Of a stretch of 64,000 nt of DNA, positions 50,662 to 60,124 are shown piece by piece. The stretch's first letter is position 1; each line of letters begins with the position of its first letter. The translations under genes were made by a program, and so were the position numbers. The notes beneath the pieces are model-generated. The model saw nothing but the letters and a program-made list of their open reading frames with translations, searched no databases and was not told where the DNA came from. Origin of the DNA: Deltaproteobacteria bacterium. GTDB lineage: Bacteria > Desulfobacterota > Desulfomonilia > UBA1062. The DNA is taken from assembly GCA_018433085.1 (NCBI GenBank), contig JAHDRW010000013.1:1-64000 (forward strand), in the 5' to 3' direction.

Positions 50662-52461
50662 ATGAAAGACGGTACGTATTCAGGGCCGCAGTGTGACACT
50701 GCCGATGTCGGAGACGAACAGCCGGATGTAAACGACAGCCTGCTGATGCTGACCGAGCACGCCCTCGAAGGGATGCTGATCATCGGCCGGGACGGGAAGA
50801 TTCTGTATGCCAACTCGCGCGCCGGAATCATTACCGGATATTCCAAGAATGAGATCATCGGCTCGTGTTTCGCCGACTTCATCTATCCTGACGAGCGGGA
50901 CGCCGTCATGGAGAGATTCGGCCGGAGACTCTCCGGGCTGGATGAACCTGCACGATACGAAACCGTTCTCATCAGGAAAGACGATACCCCCAGGACGGTC
51001 GAGATATCGGCGGGTCTGACCCTCTGGCGGGGAAAGTCCGCAGGCGGGGTCATCTTCCATGACATCACCGATCACAAGGACGCTCAGCAGAAAAGCAAAG
51101 AGAGCGAACGCATGCTCTCTTCCCTGGTGAGCAACCTCCCCGGCATGGTCTACCGCTGCCGGAACGACCGCGAGAGAACCATGCTCATCGCATCCGACGG
51201 GTGCGAAAAGCTCACCGGGTACACGACCGACGAGCTGACCAACCACGGGGTGAACTACGAAGAGCTCATCCATCCCGAAGACCGCCCGCGGGTGCGCAAG
51301 ATCATGCACCTGGCCATGGGCAACCGCCATCCCTGGCGCCTGGAGTACCGCATCATCACCAAAACCGGGTCCCTGAAGTGGGTGCGTGATCAGGGAGAGG
51401 GTATCCTGAACGACTATGGATCTGTTTCCCACATGGAAGGGTTCATCATCGACATAACGGACTGGAGGCATGCCGAGGACGCCCTGCGCAAGCTGGAGGA
51501 GCGGCAGAACCGGGCCGAGCAGCTCGCGTACGTGGGGGAGATGGCGGCCAGGCTGAACCACGACATCAAAAATCCTCTGGCAACGGTCCTCGCCGGCCTC
51601 GATCTGCTCGCCCGCCAGATAGCGGGCGATGAAGAGAAGCTCGCGATCCTCGATAAGACGACAGCCGAGGTCAGGAACGTGAGCAGCCTTGTCTCGGACC
51701 TGCTCAGTACCGCCCGAATCGACCGTTTCGAGCCGAGGCCCGTTCTGGTGAATACCATGCTGGAGGAGTTGGCGGCCGGTTTCATGCCGCTGGCGAGGAG
51801 AAACGGCCTGGAGGTGGAAAACTCCAGCCCTGCCGATTCAGTGACGATCACCGTGGATACGAAGGCGTTTCGCCGGCTCATGGGCAACCTGATCATCAAT
51901 GCCGTCGACGTGCTGCCCAGGGGGGGGATCATCCGGGTGGGGCACCGACTCCTCAGCGAGGGCGAGCGGGATCAGCTCTATCCCGGATTCGAGGGTGATG
52001 TTGCAGCCATTACGGTGAGCGATAACGGCCCGGGTATCCCCCGGGATATCATCGACCACGTTTTCACCCCATTTTTCACCACCAAGAAGGGAGGAACCGG
52101 CCTCGGGCTGGCCATAGCTCACGACATCGTCGAATCGCACGGCGGCAAGCTCGTTGTCGGCAGTGCTCCGGGCCGGGAAACCTCTTTCACCGCCCACTTT
52201 CCCGCCGGGGAAAGGCCGCCGTGCTACCTGTGCTTTCACGAAAAGAAAGAAGAGTGCGCAGGGTGCAATGTCTCGGAGTACGATATCTGCTGGCTCACCC
52301 GCCGGTTCTCAGGCGGTGCGGCCCAGCAGGAAGAATCCCGTTACTGCGCCCAGTGCCCCGTATTCAGGCGGTGGAGCCTGACATCTTATGGACCCGTAGA
52401 GGGTATCGAGGTGAGCAAATGCAAGGTACCGTACTTCTGGTGGACGATGAACAGAATCTGA
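50662..52461 (+). CDS. PAS-PAS sensor histidine kinase with a seven-cysteine C-terminal module
   Basis: This is a 599-residue cytoplasmic kinase without membrane segments. PAS domains cover about 25-140 and 150-270; the phospho-His is H300 ([16 protein letters not shown]), and the HATPase has DNGPGIP and [12 protein letters not shown]. After it, residues 521-565 hold Cys in the order C-x2-C-x7-C-x2-C-x7-C-x18-C-x2-C, plus C587. This spacing suggests a bound metal or Fe-S cluster and hence redox or metal sensing; that is inference. The gene overlaps the NtrC-type regulator by 43 bp, so the two form one system. Confidence 0.92.
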   Translation: MKDGTYSGPQCDTADVGDEQPDVNDSLLMLTEHALEGMLIIGRDGKILYANSRAGIITGYSKNEIIGSCFADFIYPDERDAVMERFGRRLSGLDEPARYETVLIRKDDTPRTVEISAGLTLWRGKSAGGVIFHDITDHKDAQQKSKESERMLSSLVSNLPGMVYRCRNDRERTMLIASDGCEKLTGYTTDELTNHGVNYEELIHPEDRPRVRKIMHLAMGNRHPWRLEYRIITKTGSLKWVRDQGEGILNDYGSVSHMEGFIIDITDWRHAEDALRKLEERQNRAEQLAYVGEMAARLNHDIKNPLATVLAGLDLLARQIAGDEEKLAILDKTTAEVRNVSSLVSDLLSTARIDRFEPRPVLVNTMLEELAAGFMPLARRNGLEVENSSPADSVTITVDTKAFRRLMGNLIINAVDVLPRGGIIRVGHRLLSEGERDQLYPGFEGDVAAITVSDNGPGIPRDIIDHVFTPFFTTKKGGTGLGLAIAHDIVESHGGKLVVGSAPGRETSFTAHFPAGERPPCYLCFHEKKEECAGCNVSEYDICWLTRRFSGGAAQQEESRYCAQCPVFRRWSLTSYGPVEGIEVSKCKVPYFWWTMNRI

Positions 52462-53813
52462 CCATGTTTCTCGCGAAGATTCTCGAGTCGGAGGGTTTCG
52501 ATGTCTACACGGCCCTTGACGGCGCATCTGCACGGGAAAAGGCCTCGCAGGTCTATCCCGAGGTGATGGTCCTGGACATCCGGCTTCCCGACATAGACGG
52601 GGTGGATCTCATGAAAGAGCTTCGCGCCTCGTACCCCCACGCACAGTACGTCATGATGACGGCCCATGGAACCATCCGCACCGCCGTAGAGAGCACCCGC
52701 CTGGGCGCCTTCGAGTATCTCACCAAGCCCGTCGGCCCGGACGAGCTCATCTCGGTCCTCAGGCGCGCCATGGAAAAGCGGCGCATCACCGAGGAGGTCG
52801 AGCAGCTGCGCCGGAAGGACTGGGCCCTGCCCGGGGGAAAGGACGGGCGTTTCGAGCACTTCCCCTCCCCTGCCATGCGGCGGGTGGTCGATACCGCCCT
52901 GCGGGCTGCCAGAAGCGATGCAACCGTGCTTCTGACCGGAGAAAGCGGAACGGGCAAGAACTACCTGGCCCGGTGGATTCATGACCGGTCGGCCCGGTCA
53001 GACGGGCCGTTCTTCGACATCAACTGCGCATCCATAAGCCCCACCCTGGTCGAGTCCGAGCTCTTCGGCTACGAGCCCGGGGCCTTTACCGGAAGCCGGG
53101 GCCGCAAACGCGGGCTTCTCGAGCTTGCCAATGGCGGTACGCTCCTGCTCGACGAGATTGGAGACATGGACACGTCCCTGCAGGCCAAGCTCCTGGCCTT
53201 TCTCGACACGCATTCCATCAGGAGGCTCGGCGGCGAGAAATCCTTCCGCGTCAACGCGCGTATCATAGCGGCCACGAACAGGCGGCTCGAACAACTCGTT
53301 CAGGACGGCGCCTTCAGGGAGGACCTTTTCTATCGTATCAATGTCCTGACCATCGAGGTGCCGCCCCTGAGGGACCGGCGCAGCGATATCATGCTCCTTG
53401 CCCAGGCGATCCTGGGTCAGCTCGCTCACGAAATGGACCTCAAGACCGTTCCGCCGCTGGGCCCCAACGCCATCGAGCAGCTCGAGGAATACCAGTGGCC
53501 CGGGAATGTGCGCGAGTTGAAGAACGCCCTCGAGAGGACCCTCCTGGAGAACATGGACGGCGAGAACATCCCCCATGTATCCATCGGGAAAGCGGCCGCC
53601 ATCTCGTCCCAGAGGCCGTGTCCCGACGGCGTATTCTCCGTGGAGTTTCCCGACGGCGGCATCGATCTGAAGGGCACGGTGCGGGACATGACCCGCAGGC
53701 TGGTCCTCGAGGCCCTCAAACGATCGGAAACCAGGACCTCGGCATGCCGGCTCCTGGGGATCTCCCGGCATTCCCTCACCCACTACCTGAAGTCGTTGTC
53801 CCTCGATGAGTGA
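52419..53813 (+). CDS. NtrC-family sigma-54-dependent response regulator
   Basis: This is a 464-residue transcription activator. The receiver has phospho-Asp D53 (VMVLDIRLPD). The AAA+ domain shows Walker A GESGTGKNYLARW, the sigma-54 contact loop GAFTGS and Walker B GGTLLLDEIGDM. A Fis-type helix-turn-helix ends the protein (TSACRLLGISRHSLTHYLKSL). The ATG at 52419 follows GAGGTGAGCAA; the longer frame from 52221 lies within the kinase gene. Two dyads just after its stop codon and a sigma-54 promoter 120 bp beyond the second make the Lrp-like/acyl-CoA synthetase operon its likely target. Confidence 0.95.
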   Translation: MQGTVLLVDDEQNLTMFLAKILESEGFDVYTALDGASAREKASQVYPEVMVLDIRLPDIDGVDLMKELRASYPHAQYVMMTAHGTIRTAVESTRLGAFEYLTKPVGPDELISVLRRAMEKRRITEEVEQLRRKDWALPGGKDGRFEHFPSPAMRRVVDTALRAARSDATVLLTGESGTGKNYLARWIHDRSARSDGPFFDINCASISPTLVESELFGYEPGAFTGSRGRKRGLLELANGGTLLLDEIGDMDTSLQAKLLAFLDTHSIRRLGGEKSFRVNARIIAATNRRLEQLVQDGAFREDLFYRINVLTIEVPPLRDRRSDIMLLAQAILGQLAHEMDLKTVPPLGPNAIEQLEEYQWPGNVRELKNALERTLLENMDGENIPHVSIGKAAAISSQRPCPDGVFSVEFPDGGIDLKGTVRDMTRRLVLEALKRSETRTSACRLLGISRHSLTHYLKSLSLDE

Positions 53814-53824
53814 TTTCTAACCGA

Positions 53825-53843
53825 ATGCGTGTTTTCCACGCAT
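53825..53843. promoter_or_regulatory. Dyad 1, putative activator-binding site
   Basis: ATGCGTGTTTTCCACGCAT is a perfect 7-bp inverted repeat around 5 bases. Its arms are identical to those of dyad 2, 77 bp downstream centre to centre. Confidence 0.65.
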
Positions 53844-53896
53844 ACCCGACAATCATCCACCTGCTCGATTTTGGCCAACAATTTCTCTCATGCCCT

Positions 53897-53925
53897 CTCC
53901 CATGCGTGATAATCACGCATGGGAG
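53897..53925. promoter_or_regulatory. Dyad 2, putative activator-binding site (extended 13-bp arms)
   Basis: The core ATGCGTGATAATCACGCAT at 53902-53920 repeats the arms and spacing of dyad 1. Here the symmetry extends to 13 bp per arm (CTCCCATGCGTGA and TCACGCATGGGAG around TAA), so it could also fold as an RNA hairpin ending the regulator transcript; no T-run follows. Confidence 0.65.
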
Positions 53926-54028
53926 GCGGGAAAGACCCGCGTTCCATTACGCAGGTCCCGGAGCAATAAGGACCATCAACATATTGATATCATTATAACT
54001 ATATGCGATCCGGAAATAGTGATCGCCT

Positions 54029-54045
54029 CTGGCACAATCCGTGCT
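54029..54045 (+). promoter_or_regulatory. Sigma-54 (-24/-12) promoter
   Basis: CTGGCACAATCCGTGCT matches the sigma-54 consensus, with GG at 54031-54032 and GC at 54043-54044 separated by exactly 10 bases. Transcription would begin near 54056, 166 bases before the Lrp-like gene. Confidence 0.65.
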
Positions 54046-54221
54046 TTTGGGGACGATAAGGTCATGACTTGGTAACCCTCCGGGCCTTTGGCGGTCCGGA
54101 CGGAAATGGGCTTCCCTTCAGACCGGCAGGGCATGAGACGGCCGGCATGGGAAAATCAACCTGTGCGCACTTTAGATCAGACGAGAAAAGCAAACGATGA
54201 AACGAGAAAGGAGCTGCGGGT

Positions 54222-55427
54222 ATGAAGAAGGATATTCTGAATCCGGTCCCTTACGTACTTGGTGGACCTGATCGCCAGAAATGGATGGGGAAGTACTACT
54301 TCGCGCCCCGGGGCATCGGATTCCTCGAACCGGGTATCGAGGCGCTCGACGCACCTGCCATGAGCGCCTACAACATCACGAAGTCCGCTTACCAGCTGAA
54401 AAGCGAGGTGTTCAACCTCGACTGGCTCGCCAAGGAGACGAAGCTTTCCCGGTCCGATATCGACCAGCGCATCCAGCGCATGTACAAGGATCACCTCATC
54501 ATGCTGGTGATGAACCCGGCGACCCAGATCTACGGGTGGGGCCTGTACTACTGGTTCGTCAAGCTGAAGGAGGGGACCACCCCCGAGCAGAAGAAGGACC
54601 TCTCCGAGTGGTTCCAGAACAAGGACCCCATCTGCACGGGATACGAGACCTCGGGCGGGGATTTCGATTACTACAACGGCAACCACATGAGGGTGCTCGA
54701 CAACCTGCTCTCCGACGTGATCGGTCCCTGGAAGGATCGTCCCGAGGTGGAGTTCGTTCACCTCGCCCCGATCCGCAGGGATGTCAGGGAGAACAGCATG
54801 AACATGTGGGACGCCCCGGGAGAGATGTACCGCGAGTTCAACTGGTCGGAAAACCACATGAAAAACCTTGCCAAGGTCCAGGACAAGCTGGATGAGGTCG
54901 ATATCCGGATCATCGATGCCATGAACCGCAAGAGGGCCGTTGAGGACTATTTCAACTTCAAGGCACTCTCCGACATATCAGGTCTCAGCGAGCTCGAGCT
55001 GAGTGCCGGCATCAAGGAGATCGTGGAAAACAAGCGCATTCTGGTGCCTCTTGTCTTCATGAACTGGCAGAAGCTCGGACTCACCTATAAGATGTTCGTG
55101 GTACGGCTCTTCCAGATCACTCCCTGCCACCGCAAGGCGGAGATCGTGGATGAGCTGTCCGCGATCGACGACTTCGACACGGTCTTCGAATACACCGATT
55201 CGTTCTATGATATCGGCCTGTGGGCGTGCAACCAGACCACCGATGTGGACGCGCTGAGGAAGAAAATCCAGGGGTATGCCGACGTCGAGGAGGTCAAGGA
55301 GTCCGATGTGACCCGCCAGTACCGCAGGTGGGTCTGCAGGCTCGACGACCAGCACAATTTTTGGGAGGAGTGCGTGTTCACCGATGACTTTCTCCTGGAC
55401 CTCACCGGGGCAAGGGAGGTGAAGTGA
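54222..55427 (+). CDS. Tandem Lrp/AsnC-like protein
   Basis: This is a 401-residue cytoplasmic protein made of two similar halves. Each half has a helix-turn-helix followed by an Lrp-type alpha/beta section: about 60-110 (NLDWLAKETKLSRSDIDQRI, then GWGLYYWFVKL) and about 225-290 (FKALSDISGLSELELSAGI, then LGLTYKMFVVRL). The C-terminal part holds DTVFEYTDSFYDIGLWACN, like the Lrp ligand domain. It could be a regulator, or an enzyme of the Lrp-like fold such as siroheme decarboxylases; neither can be decided. AAAGGAG precedes 54222. It is coupled to the acyl-CoA synthetase gene (TGATG). Confidence 0.7.
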   Translation: MKKDILNPVPYVLGGPDRQKWMGKYYFAPRGIGFLEPGIEALDAPAMSAYNITKSAYQLKSEVFNLDWLAKETKLSRSDIDQRIQRMYKDHLIMLVMNPATQIYGWGLYYWFVKLKEGTTPEQKKDLSEWFQNKDPICTGYETSGGDFDYYNGNHMRVLDNLLSDVIGPWKDRPEVEFVHLAPIRRDVRENSMNMWDAPGEMYREFNWSENHMKNLAKVQDKLDEVDIRIIDAMNRKRAVEDYFNFKALSDISGLSELELSAGIKEIVENKRILVPLVFMNWQKLGLTYKMFVVRLFQITPCHRKAEIVDELSAIDDFDTVFEYTDSFYDIGLWACNQTTDVDALRKKIQGYADVEEVKESDVTRQYRRWVCRLDDQHNFWEECVFTDDFLLDLTGAREVK

Positions 55428-56887
55428 TGAAGATCGACAAGCCAAGACAATACGTGGTGGAAAACCTCAAGTATGCGCTCAACCCGCGAACCATTGCTGT
55501 GGTAGGCGCATCCCGGTATCCCGGAAAGGTCGGCTACCAGGTTATCCAGGGGCTCAAGGACTGGAACTTCAAGGGCAGGATCATCCCCGTGAACCCCCGG
55601 GCGGACACGGTCCACGGTCTCAAGGCCTACAAGACCGTTGCCGACATTCCGCCGGAGATCGACATTGACCTCGTGTTCGTGGCCGTTCCATCCGTTTTGA
55701 TCAAGATGGTTCTGGAGAGCTGCGTGCAGAGGAAGGTGAAGCTGGTCACCGTTGCGTCGTCAGGGTTCAAGGAGGTCGGCAGAGGCGATCTCCAGAACCG
55801 GCTCACACAGTACTGCAGGGACAACAAGCTTGCCCTGATCGGGCCCAACCTGCTTGGCATGGGCAGCCCCTACTCGAATTTCAACTGCGGTTTTATCCCC
55901 TACCTGCCCATAGCCGGCCCGGTGGCCATGATTTCCCAGTCGGGCGCCAATCTGCTGGCCGCACTCGGCAACTCCCAGACCATGAGATTCGGCATGAGCT
56001 TCTTCGTGGGGCTGGGGAACAAGGCAGACGTCGATTTCTCCGAATTTGTGGCCTATGCCGGACAGGACCCCAACAGCAAATGCGTGTCCGTGTACATCGA
56101 GGGGCTCGACAGTGAGGAGGCCTTCGTCCACGCCGCGCGGTCGGTCGTACCTCACAAGCCGGTGGTAGCCATCAAGGTGGGAGGCAGCACGATCGGCGTC
56201 AAGGCGGCCATGGCGCACACCGCGAGCGAGGCAGGTCCGGGAGACGCCCACTACGACAAGGTTTTCGAGCGCGCCGGTGTCATCAGGGCCACCACCTGGC
56301 AGCAGTTCCTCGACATCTCGCTGGCGCTCGGACTGATGCCTCCACTCAAGGGGGACAACTTCGTGATGATCACCAACGGCGGCGGTTCCGGTCTGCTGGC
56401 GTGCGACCACTTCGAGAGGAGCGGCATGCCCATGAAAGAGCTTCCCATCATATCGGGCGGGCTCTCCCAACGCATCCGGGCCTACATGCCGGCCTTCGGC
56501 TCGCCGTTGAATCCGGTGGACATCGCGGGAACCGCAAACCACATCCAGTACCACGGCGCTCTCATCCAGGCGATCCGCGATCCCAACGTGGACGGTGTGA
56601 TCGTATCCACCTGTCCCACCGCCATCACGGACGTCGCTGCGATAACGGACGCCGTCATCGACCTTAAGAAGCGGTTCGGTTATCTGAACAAACCCATCAT
56701 AGCCCAGCTTCAGGGCGGCGCGGAGTGCGATGCAAACATACTCAGGCTTCGCGACGCGGGCATTCCTGCCTACCGCATGCCGGAGCAGGCGGTGGATGCC
56801 ATGGTGTCGTTGAGGAAATACGCGAAGATTCAGGAGGGGTTGTCGACGGGAGCCGCTGCGCCGAAAAAGGCATCACGAGCTTCCTGA
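55427..56887 (+). CDS. NDP-forming acyl-CoA synthetase, alpha subunit-like
   Basis: This is a 486-residue CoA-binding/ligase protein matching the alpha part of ADP-forming acetyl-CoA synthetases. It contains a CoA-binding Rossmann domain (TIAVVGASRYPGKVGYQV), succinyl-CoA ligase-like domains, and the phospho-His candidate H264 in MAHTASEAG. The usual GPNCLG reads GPNLLG. No ATP-grasp beta domain is attached or adjacent, so the partner must be elsewhere or the protein acts differently. It shares the sigma-54 operon with the Lrp-like gene. The ATG at 55427 overlaps the preceding stop; a GTG at 55424 is possible. Confidence 0.88.
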   Translation: MKIDKPRQYVVENLKYALNPRTIAVVGASRYPGKVGYQVIQGLKDWNFKGRIIPVNPRADTVHGLKAYKTVADIPPEIDIDLVFVAVPSVLIKMVLESCVQRKVKLVTVASSGFKEVGRGDLQNRLTQYCRDNKLALIGPNLLGMGSPYSNFNCGFIPYLPIAGPVAMISQSGANLLAALGNSQTMRFGMSFFVGLGNKADVDFSEFVAYAGQDPNSKCVSVYIEGLDSEEAFVHAARSVVPHKPVVAIKVGGSTIGVKAAMAHTASEAGPGDAHYDKVFERAGVIRATTWQQFLDISLALGLMPPLKGDNFVMITNGGGSGLLACDHFERSGMPMKELPIISGGLSQRIRAYMPAFGSPLNPVDIAGTANHIQYHGALIQAIRDPNVDGVIVSTCPTAITDVAAITDAVIDLKKRFGYLNKPIIAQLQGGAECDANILRLRDAGIPAYRMPEQAVDAMVSLRKYAKIQEGLSTGAAAPKKASRAS

Positions 56888-56919
56888 GAACGGAAAGTTC
56901 CCGGCAGACATTCTTCCAG

Positions 56920-56950
56920 CCCGGGTGATGTCCCAATCACCCGGGTTTTT
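56920..56950 (+). terminator. Rho-independent terminator after the acyl-CoA synthetase operon
   Basis: CCCGGGTGAT and ATCACCCGGG form a perfect 10-bp stem around GTCCCA, followed by five Ts. It is the clearest terminator in the window, 33 bp after the stop. Confidence 0.88.
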
Positions 56951-57170
56951 CCGTTCCATAATAAATCCCGCGAACGATTCAAACGGAAATATCAAAGGAA
57001 GTCCTCTACGTTTCATGAAGCAGGCAAAGACGATCTCCGTTCAGGGCAATATTGCCGAGGTAGCCTTGCAGTTATGTCGGGCAAGATGGAAGATGTATAC
57101 CTGATGGATGCCGTTTCGCAGAATGAAGGGAACGTTGCTGAGAAAAATCAAGAGGTTAAGGGGTAAAAGA

Positions 57171-57245
57171 TGGTGGGCCGCGTAGGATTTGAACCTACGA
57201 CTTCTACCGTGTGAAGGTAGCGCTCTCCCCCTGAGCTAGCGGCCC
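57171..57245 (-). tRNA. tRNA-Val (anticodon CAC)
   Basis: The 75-base gene folds as a cloverleaf: acceptor GGGCCGC pairs with GCGGCCC, the anticodon stem is CTACC/GGTAG with loop TTCACAC (anticodon CAC, reads GUG), the T arm contains GGTTCAAATCC, and 3' ACCA is encoded in the DNA. Confidence 0.96.
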
Positions 57246-57262
57246 TTTCCGATGGTGTCAGA

Positions 57263-57292
57263 TATATACAGGGCACTGGTTGAGGGTGTCAA
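57263..57292 (-). promoter_or_regulatory. Sigma-70 promoter of tRNA-Val
   Basis: On the minus strand a perfect TTGACA (57287-57292) and TATATA (57263-57268) are 18 bp apart, ending 17 bp upstream of the mature 5' end. Confidence 0.65.
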
Positions 57293-57355
57293 GAGGAATG
57301 TCGCCTGCGAATTCAGGCTCATGGCCGGGTGACTGCAAACGCGGGATACCGGCGA

Positions 57356-59287
57356 TCACTCTGCGGGGATCGAGAAGTAGAATACGGTTCCCTGGTCTTT
57401 CTCCGAGCTGAGCCAGACCTCGCCTCCCATGATGTTCACCGCCTTCTTCACGATGGACAGGCCGATGCCCGTGCCCTCGGCGTGGGATTCGTGACCGCGG
57501 AAGAATATCTCGAAGATGTCGTCCGCGTATTCCCGGGGGATCCCCAGACCGTTGTCCTTGACGAAGAAGACGTGGGTGTTGGGCTCGCGCCGATATCCGA
57601 TGCTGATCACGAGATCCCTGTCGGGGTGCGCATACTTGATGGCGTTGGAGATGAGGTTCGAAAACACCTGCATGAGCCTCACCCGGTCCGCCTTTATCTG
57701 CGGCAGGGGCGATTCGACCACCAGGGTTCCGCCCTTGGAGTCCAGCTGGGGCGCCAGCTCGCGGGATATCTCGTCGATGAGCGCGTGGACCGGGAATTCC
57801 TCTTTCTTCAGCCTCAGGTTCTCCACTGCGGACAGGGTCAGGAGATCGGTGACGAACTTCTCCATACGCTTCCCGCTCTCCCTGACTGCGTGGATATACT
57901 CCATCTCCCGCTTATCGAGCTTCGGGCCGGCGGTCTTGAGAAAGCGCTCGCAAAAACCGTTGATCGCGATTATCGGGTTTTTGAGATCGTGGGAGACCGT
58001 TGAAACAAGGGTGCGGAGCTCTTCGTTGCGCTGGCGGATGAGATTGATGGCATCCTTGAGTTCGTCAGAGGTGTTGGCGATCTCCTGGAAAAGGAGAATG
58101 TTCTCCATGACCGTGCCCATGTGCACGCCTATAGTGATGAGCAGGCGCTCGTCGTCGGGCGAAATGATCCTCTCGCCGAAGGAACCGATGTTCATGACCC
58201 CGATGAGCCGGGTGCGCGAATACAGCGGAATCGAGGCAAAAGACTTGATGCCCTGTTTCTTGAAGTCCAGCGAACTGATCCGGGCATCTCTCGACGCATT
58301 CTCGATAATGATGGGCTCGCCCTTTATGGCCACGCGGCCCGCTATCCCCTCTCCGATGCGCAACTTCTTGATGGCCTGCACCACCTTTTCCGGAATGCCG
58401 TAGGAATAGGCGCACCTGAGTTCCTGCTTCTTCTCGTCGAGCAGGTAGATCCACCCGGTCTCGATGTTCATGATCTGAAGCACCTGCGCCAGGGTGTTCT
58501 GGAGGATCTCCTTGAGCTCCATGGAGGAGCTCAATGTCTTGGAGATGAGATTCACCGCGGCGAGGTCCTGATTCTGCCGCAGCAGGCGCCTTTCCAGGGC
58601 CACTTTTTCCGTCACGTCGCGCAGCAATGCGATGGAGGTTCCGGGACGCTCCTCGATGAAATGGAAGTTGCCCTCCAGAATCTTGATGCCCGAGGGGGTG
58701 TTCACGTTGAACCTGCTGAAAAAGCCCCTGGCATGGTCCTGCTTGAGGTGCTTGAGATCCTCCCTGCCCGTCTCGTCCAGAAATCCGAACATCTCCCTGC
58801 CCAGGGTCTGCCCGGCATCCATCTCCATGATGGCGTTGAACGCGGGATTGCTGAAGGTGATCACCCCGTGGTTCATGATGATGATGGCATCGGGAGCATC
58901 CTCGATGATCTGTCGGTATCTTCCTTCGCGCGACAGGCCTCCGCTCACGAAATCACCGATGAGGATATAGAGCGAGTCGAGCTTGTAGCCGATGATATTG
59001 ATGAAGCCCGAGGCCCTTACCCCGGGCGAGCTCAGGGTCTCCACGATCATGGAAAAAGGCTTGTCCGTTTCGATGAGCCGCTTGAGATTGTTCTCCAGCC
59101 TCTCGTCCACGAGAATCTTGTGTATGATCTGGTAAAGAGACTTCCCCATGATAGGCAGCACCGAGGGCCCGAGGTTGGACTCGAGCACGGGGTTGATATA
59201 GATCACGGTCCCGCTCGCATCGAAGGCACAGACGGCAAACGGGGCCCGGTGAAAGACGCTTTTTACCTCAGTGATCACTTTGTTCAT
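57356..59287 (-). CDS. PAS-PAS-GAF sensor histidine kinase
   Basis: This is a 643-residue cytoplasmic kinase without membrane helices. PAS-like domains cover about 5-115 and 122-235 and a GAF domain about 245-405. HisKA has H433 (STVSHDLKNPIIAINGF), and the HATPase reads DNGLGIP and EGTGIGLSIVKKA. No response regulator is adjacent. It lies 6 bp after the metallo-hydrolase gene and so probably belongs to the acyl-CoA synthetase cluster upstream. The ligand is unknown. Confidence 0.93.
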   Translation of the reverse strand: MNKVITEVKSVFHRAPFAVCAFDASGTVIYINPVLESNLGPSVLPIMGKSLYQIIHKILVDERLENNLKRLIETDKPFSMIVETLSSPGVRASGFINIIGYKLDSLYILIGDFVSGGLSREGRYRQIIEDAPDAIIIMNHGVITFSNPAFNAIMEMDAGQTLGREMFGFLDETGREDLKHLKQDHARGFFSRFNVNTPSGIKILEGNFHFIEERPGTSIALLRDVTEKVALERRLLRQNQDLAAVNLISKTLSSSMELKEILQNTLAQVLQIMNIETGWIYLLDEKKQELRCAYSYGIPEKVVQAIKKLRIGEGIAGRVAIKGEPIIIENASRDARISSLDFKKQGIKSFASIPLYSRTRLIGVMNIGSFGERIISPDDERLLITIGVHMGTVMENILLFQEIANTSDELKDAINLIRQRNEELRTLVSTVSHDLKNPIIAINGFCERFLKTAGPKLDKREMEYIHAVRESGKRMEKFVTDLLTLSAVENLRLKKEEFPVHALIDEISRELAPQLDSKGGTLVVESPLPQIKADRVRLMQVFSNLISNAIKYAHPDRDLVISIGYRREPNTHVFFVKDNGLGIPREYADDIFEIFFRGHESHAEGTGIGLSIVKKAVNIMGGEVWLSSEKDQGTVFYFSIPAE

Positions 59288-59293
59288 AGTATA

Positions 59294-59914
59294 TCAGGAA
59301 AGGACGTACGATTCCCCGGGATCAAGCACGCGGACGGACCGCGAACAGCCCCGGGCGAATCTCTCGGCATCCTCTCTCGTACCCACGATATCGCCGAAAT
59401 GTATGGGGATCGTCACCCCGGCCTTGATATCTTCCACGGCAAGAGCGGCTTCGCGGGCATCCATGGTATAGGTCCCCCCTACGGGAACGAGCGCCAGATC
59501 GACGTTCAATCCATCCATCTCGGGAATGCGGTCCGTATCGCCGGCATGGTATATCCTTTTGCCGCCGGTCTGAACAACATACCCCAGCCAGCCGTTCGCC
59601 CGGGGATGAAAACCCTTGGTGATGTTATAGGCCGGAATCGCCTCGACCGTGACCTGCCCGAAGGGAAGCCTGTCCCCGGGCCCGATGACATCGGTCACCT
59701 CGGGGGCGGTCATGGGCGCGGCAACCCTGGTAGAGCCGCCTTTCAGCAACGCGATGTCTTCCGGAGAATAGTGGTCGTAATGGTCGTGAGTCAGGAGGAT
59801 GATGTCGGCCTCAGGGGATGACCGGCTCACCTTCCAGGGGTCGATGTAGAGAACCCCGGCGTTGCATCGTATCATCACCCCGGCGTGACCTAACCAGACG
59901 ATCTCGATAGACAT
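59294..59914 (-). CDS. UPF0173-type metallo-beta-lactamase-fold hydrolase
   Basis: This is a 206-residue protein with the metal site THDHYDHYS, a second His in AGDTD-like YHAGDTDRIPEM and a late His in IPIHFGDIVG. UPF0173/UlaG-like hydrolases have this pattern; the substrate is unknown. The ATG at 59914 follows GGGGGA. It is separated by 210 bp from the 134-aa gene upstream and runs straight into the kinase gene. Confidence 0.85.
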   Translation of the reverse strand: MSIEIVWLGHAGVMIRCNAGVLYIDPWKVSRSSPEADIILLTHDHYDHYSPEDIALLKGGSTRVAAPMTAPEVTDVIGPGDRLPFGQVTVEAIPAYNITKGFHPRANGWLGYVVQTGGKRIYHAGDTDRIPEMDGLNVDLALVPVGGTYTMDAREAALAVEDIKAGVTIPIHFGDIVGTREDAERFARGCSRSVRVLDPGESYVLS

Positions 59915-60124
59915 TGAGTCCCCCCGCATGGAATGTGATGTTTAAACAATAAGAAACATAGGATACAAACATCATACAGAAGCGCGGGGCGTGTTTCAAT
60001 AAAAAATCTCTCCGCTTCCGTGACAGACACTGCTCCCGCCCATGCACCGAGGCGCAGGCGCAGGTTTGGCGTGTCCCCGGAAACACGTATGGAAATTCTC
60101 TCGGAAACGGAACTTTTCTGGAGC

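Larger units (their letters stand above)
53814..54221. other. Control region of the Lrp-like/acyl-CoA synthetase operon
   Basis: This 408-bp region carries no gene but two activator-type dyads, a sigma-54 promoter and a leader of about 165 bases with a hairpin at 54080-54099 (CCGGGCC and GGTCCGG). Confidence 0.7.
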
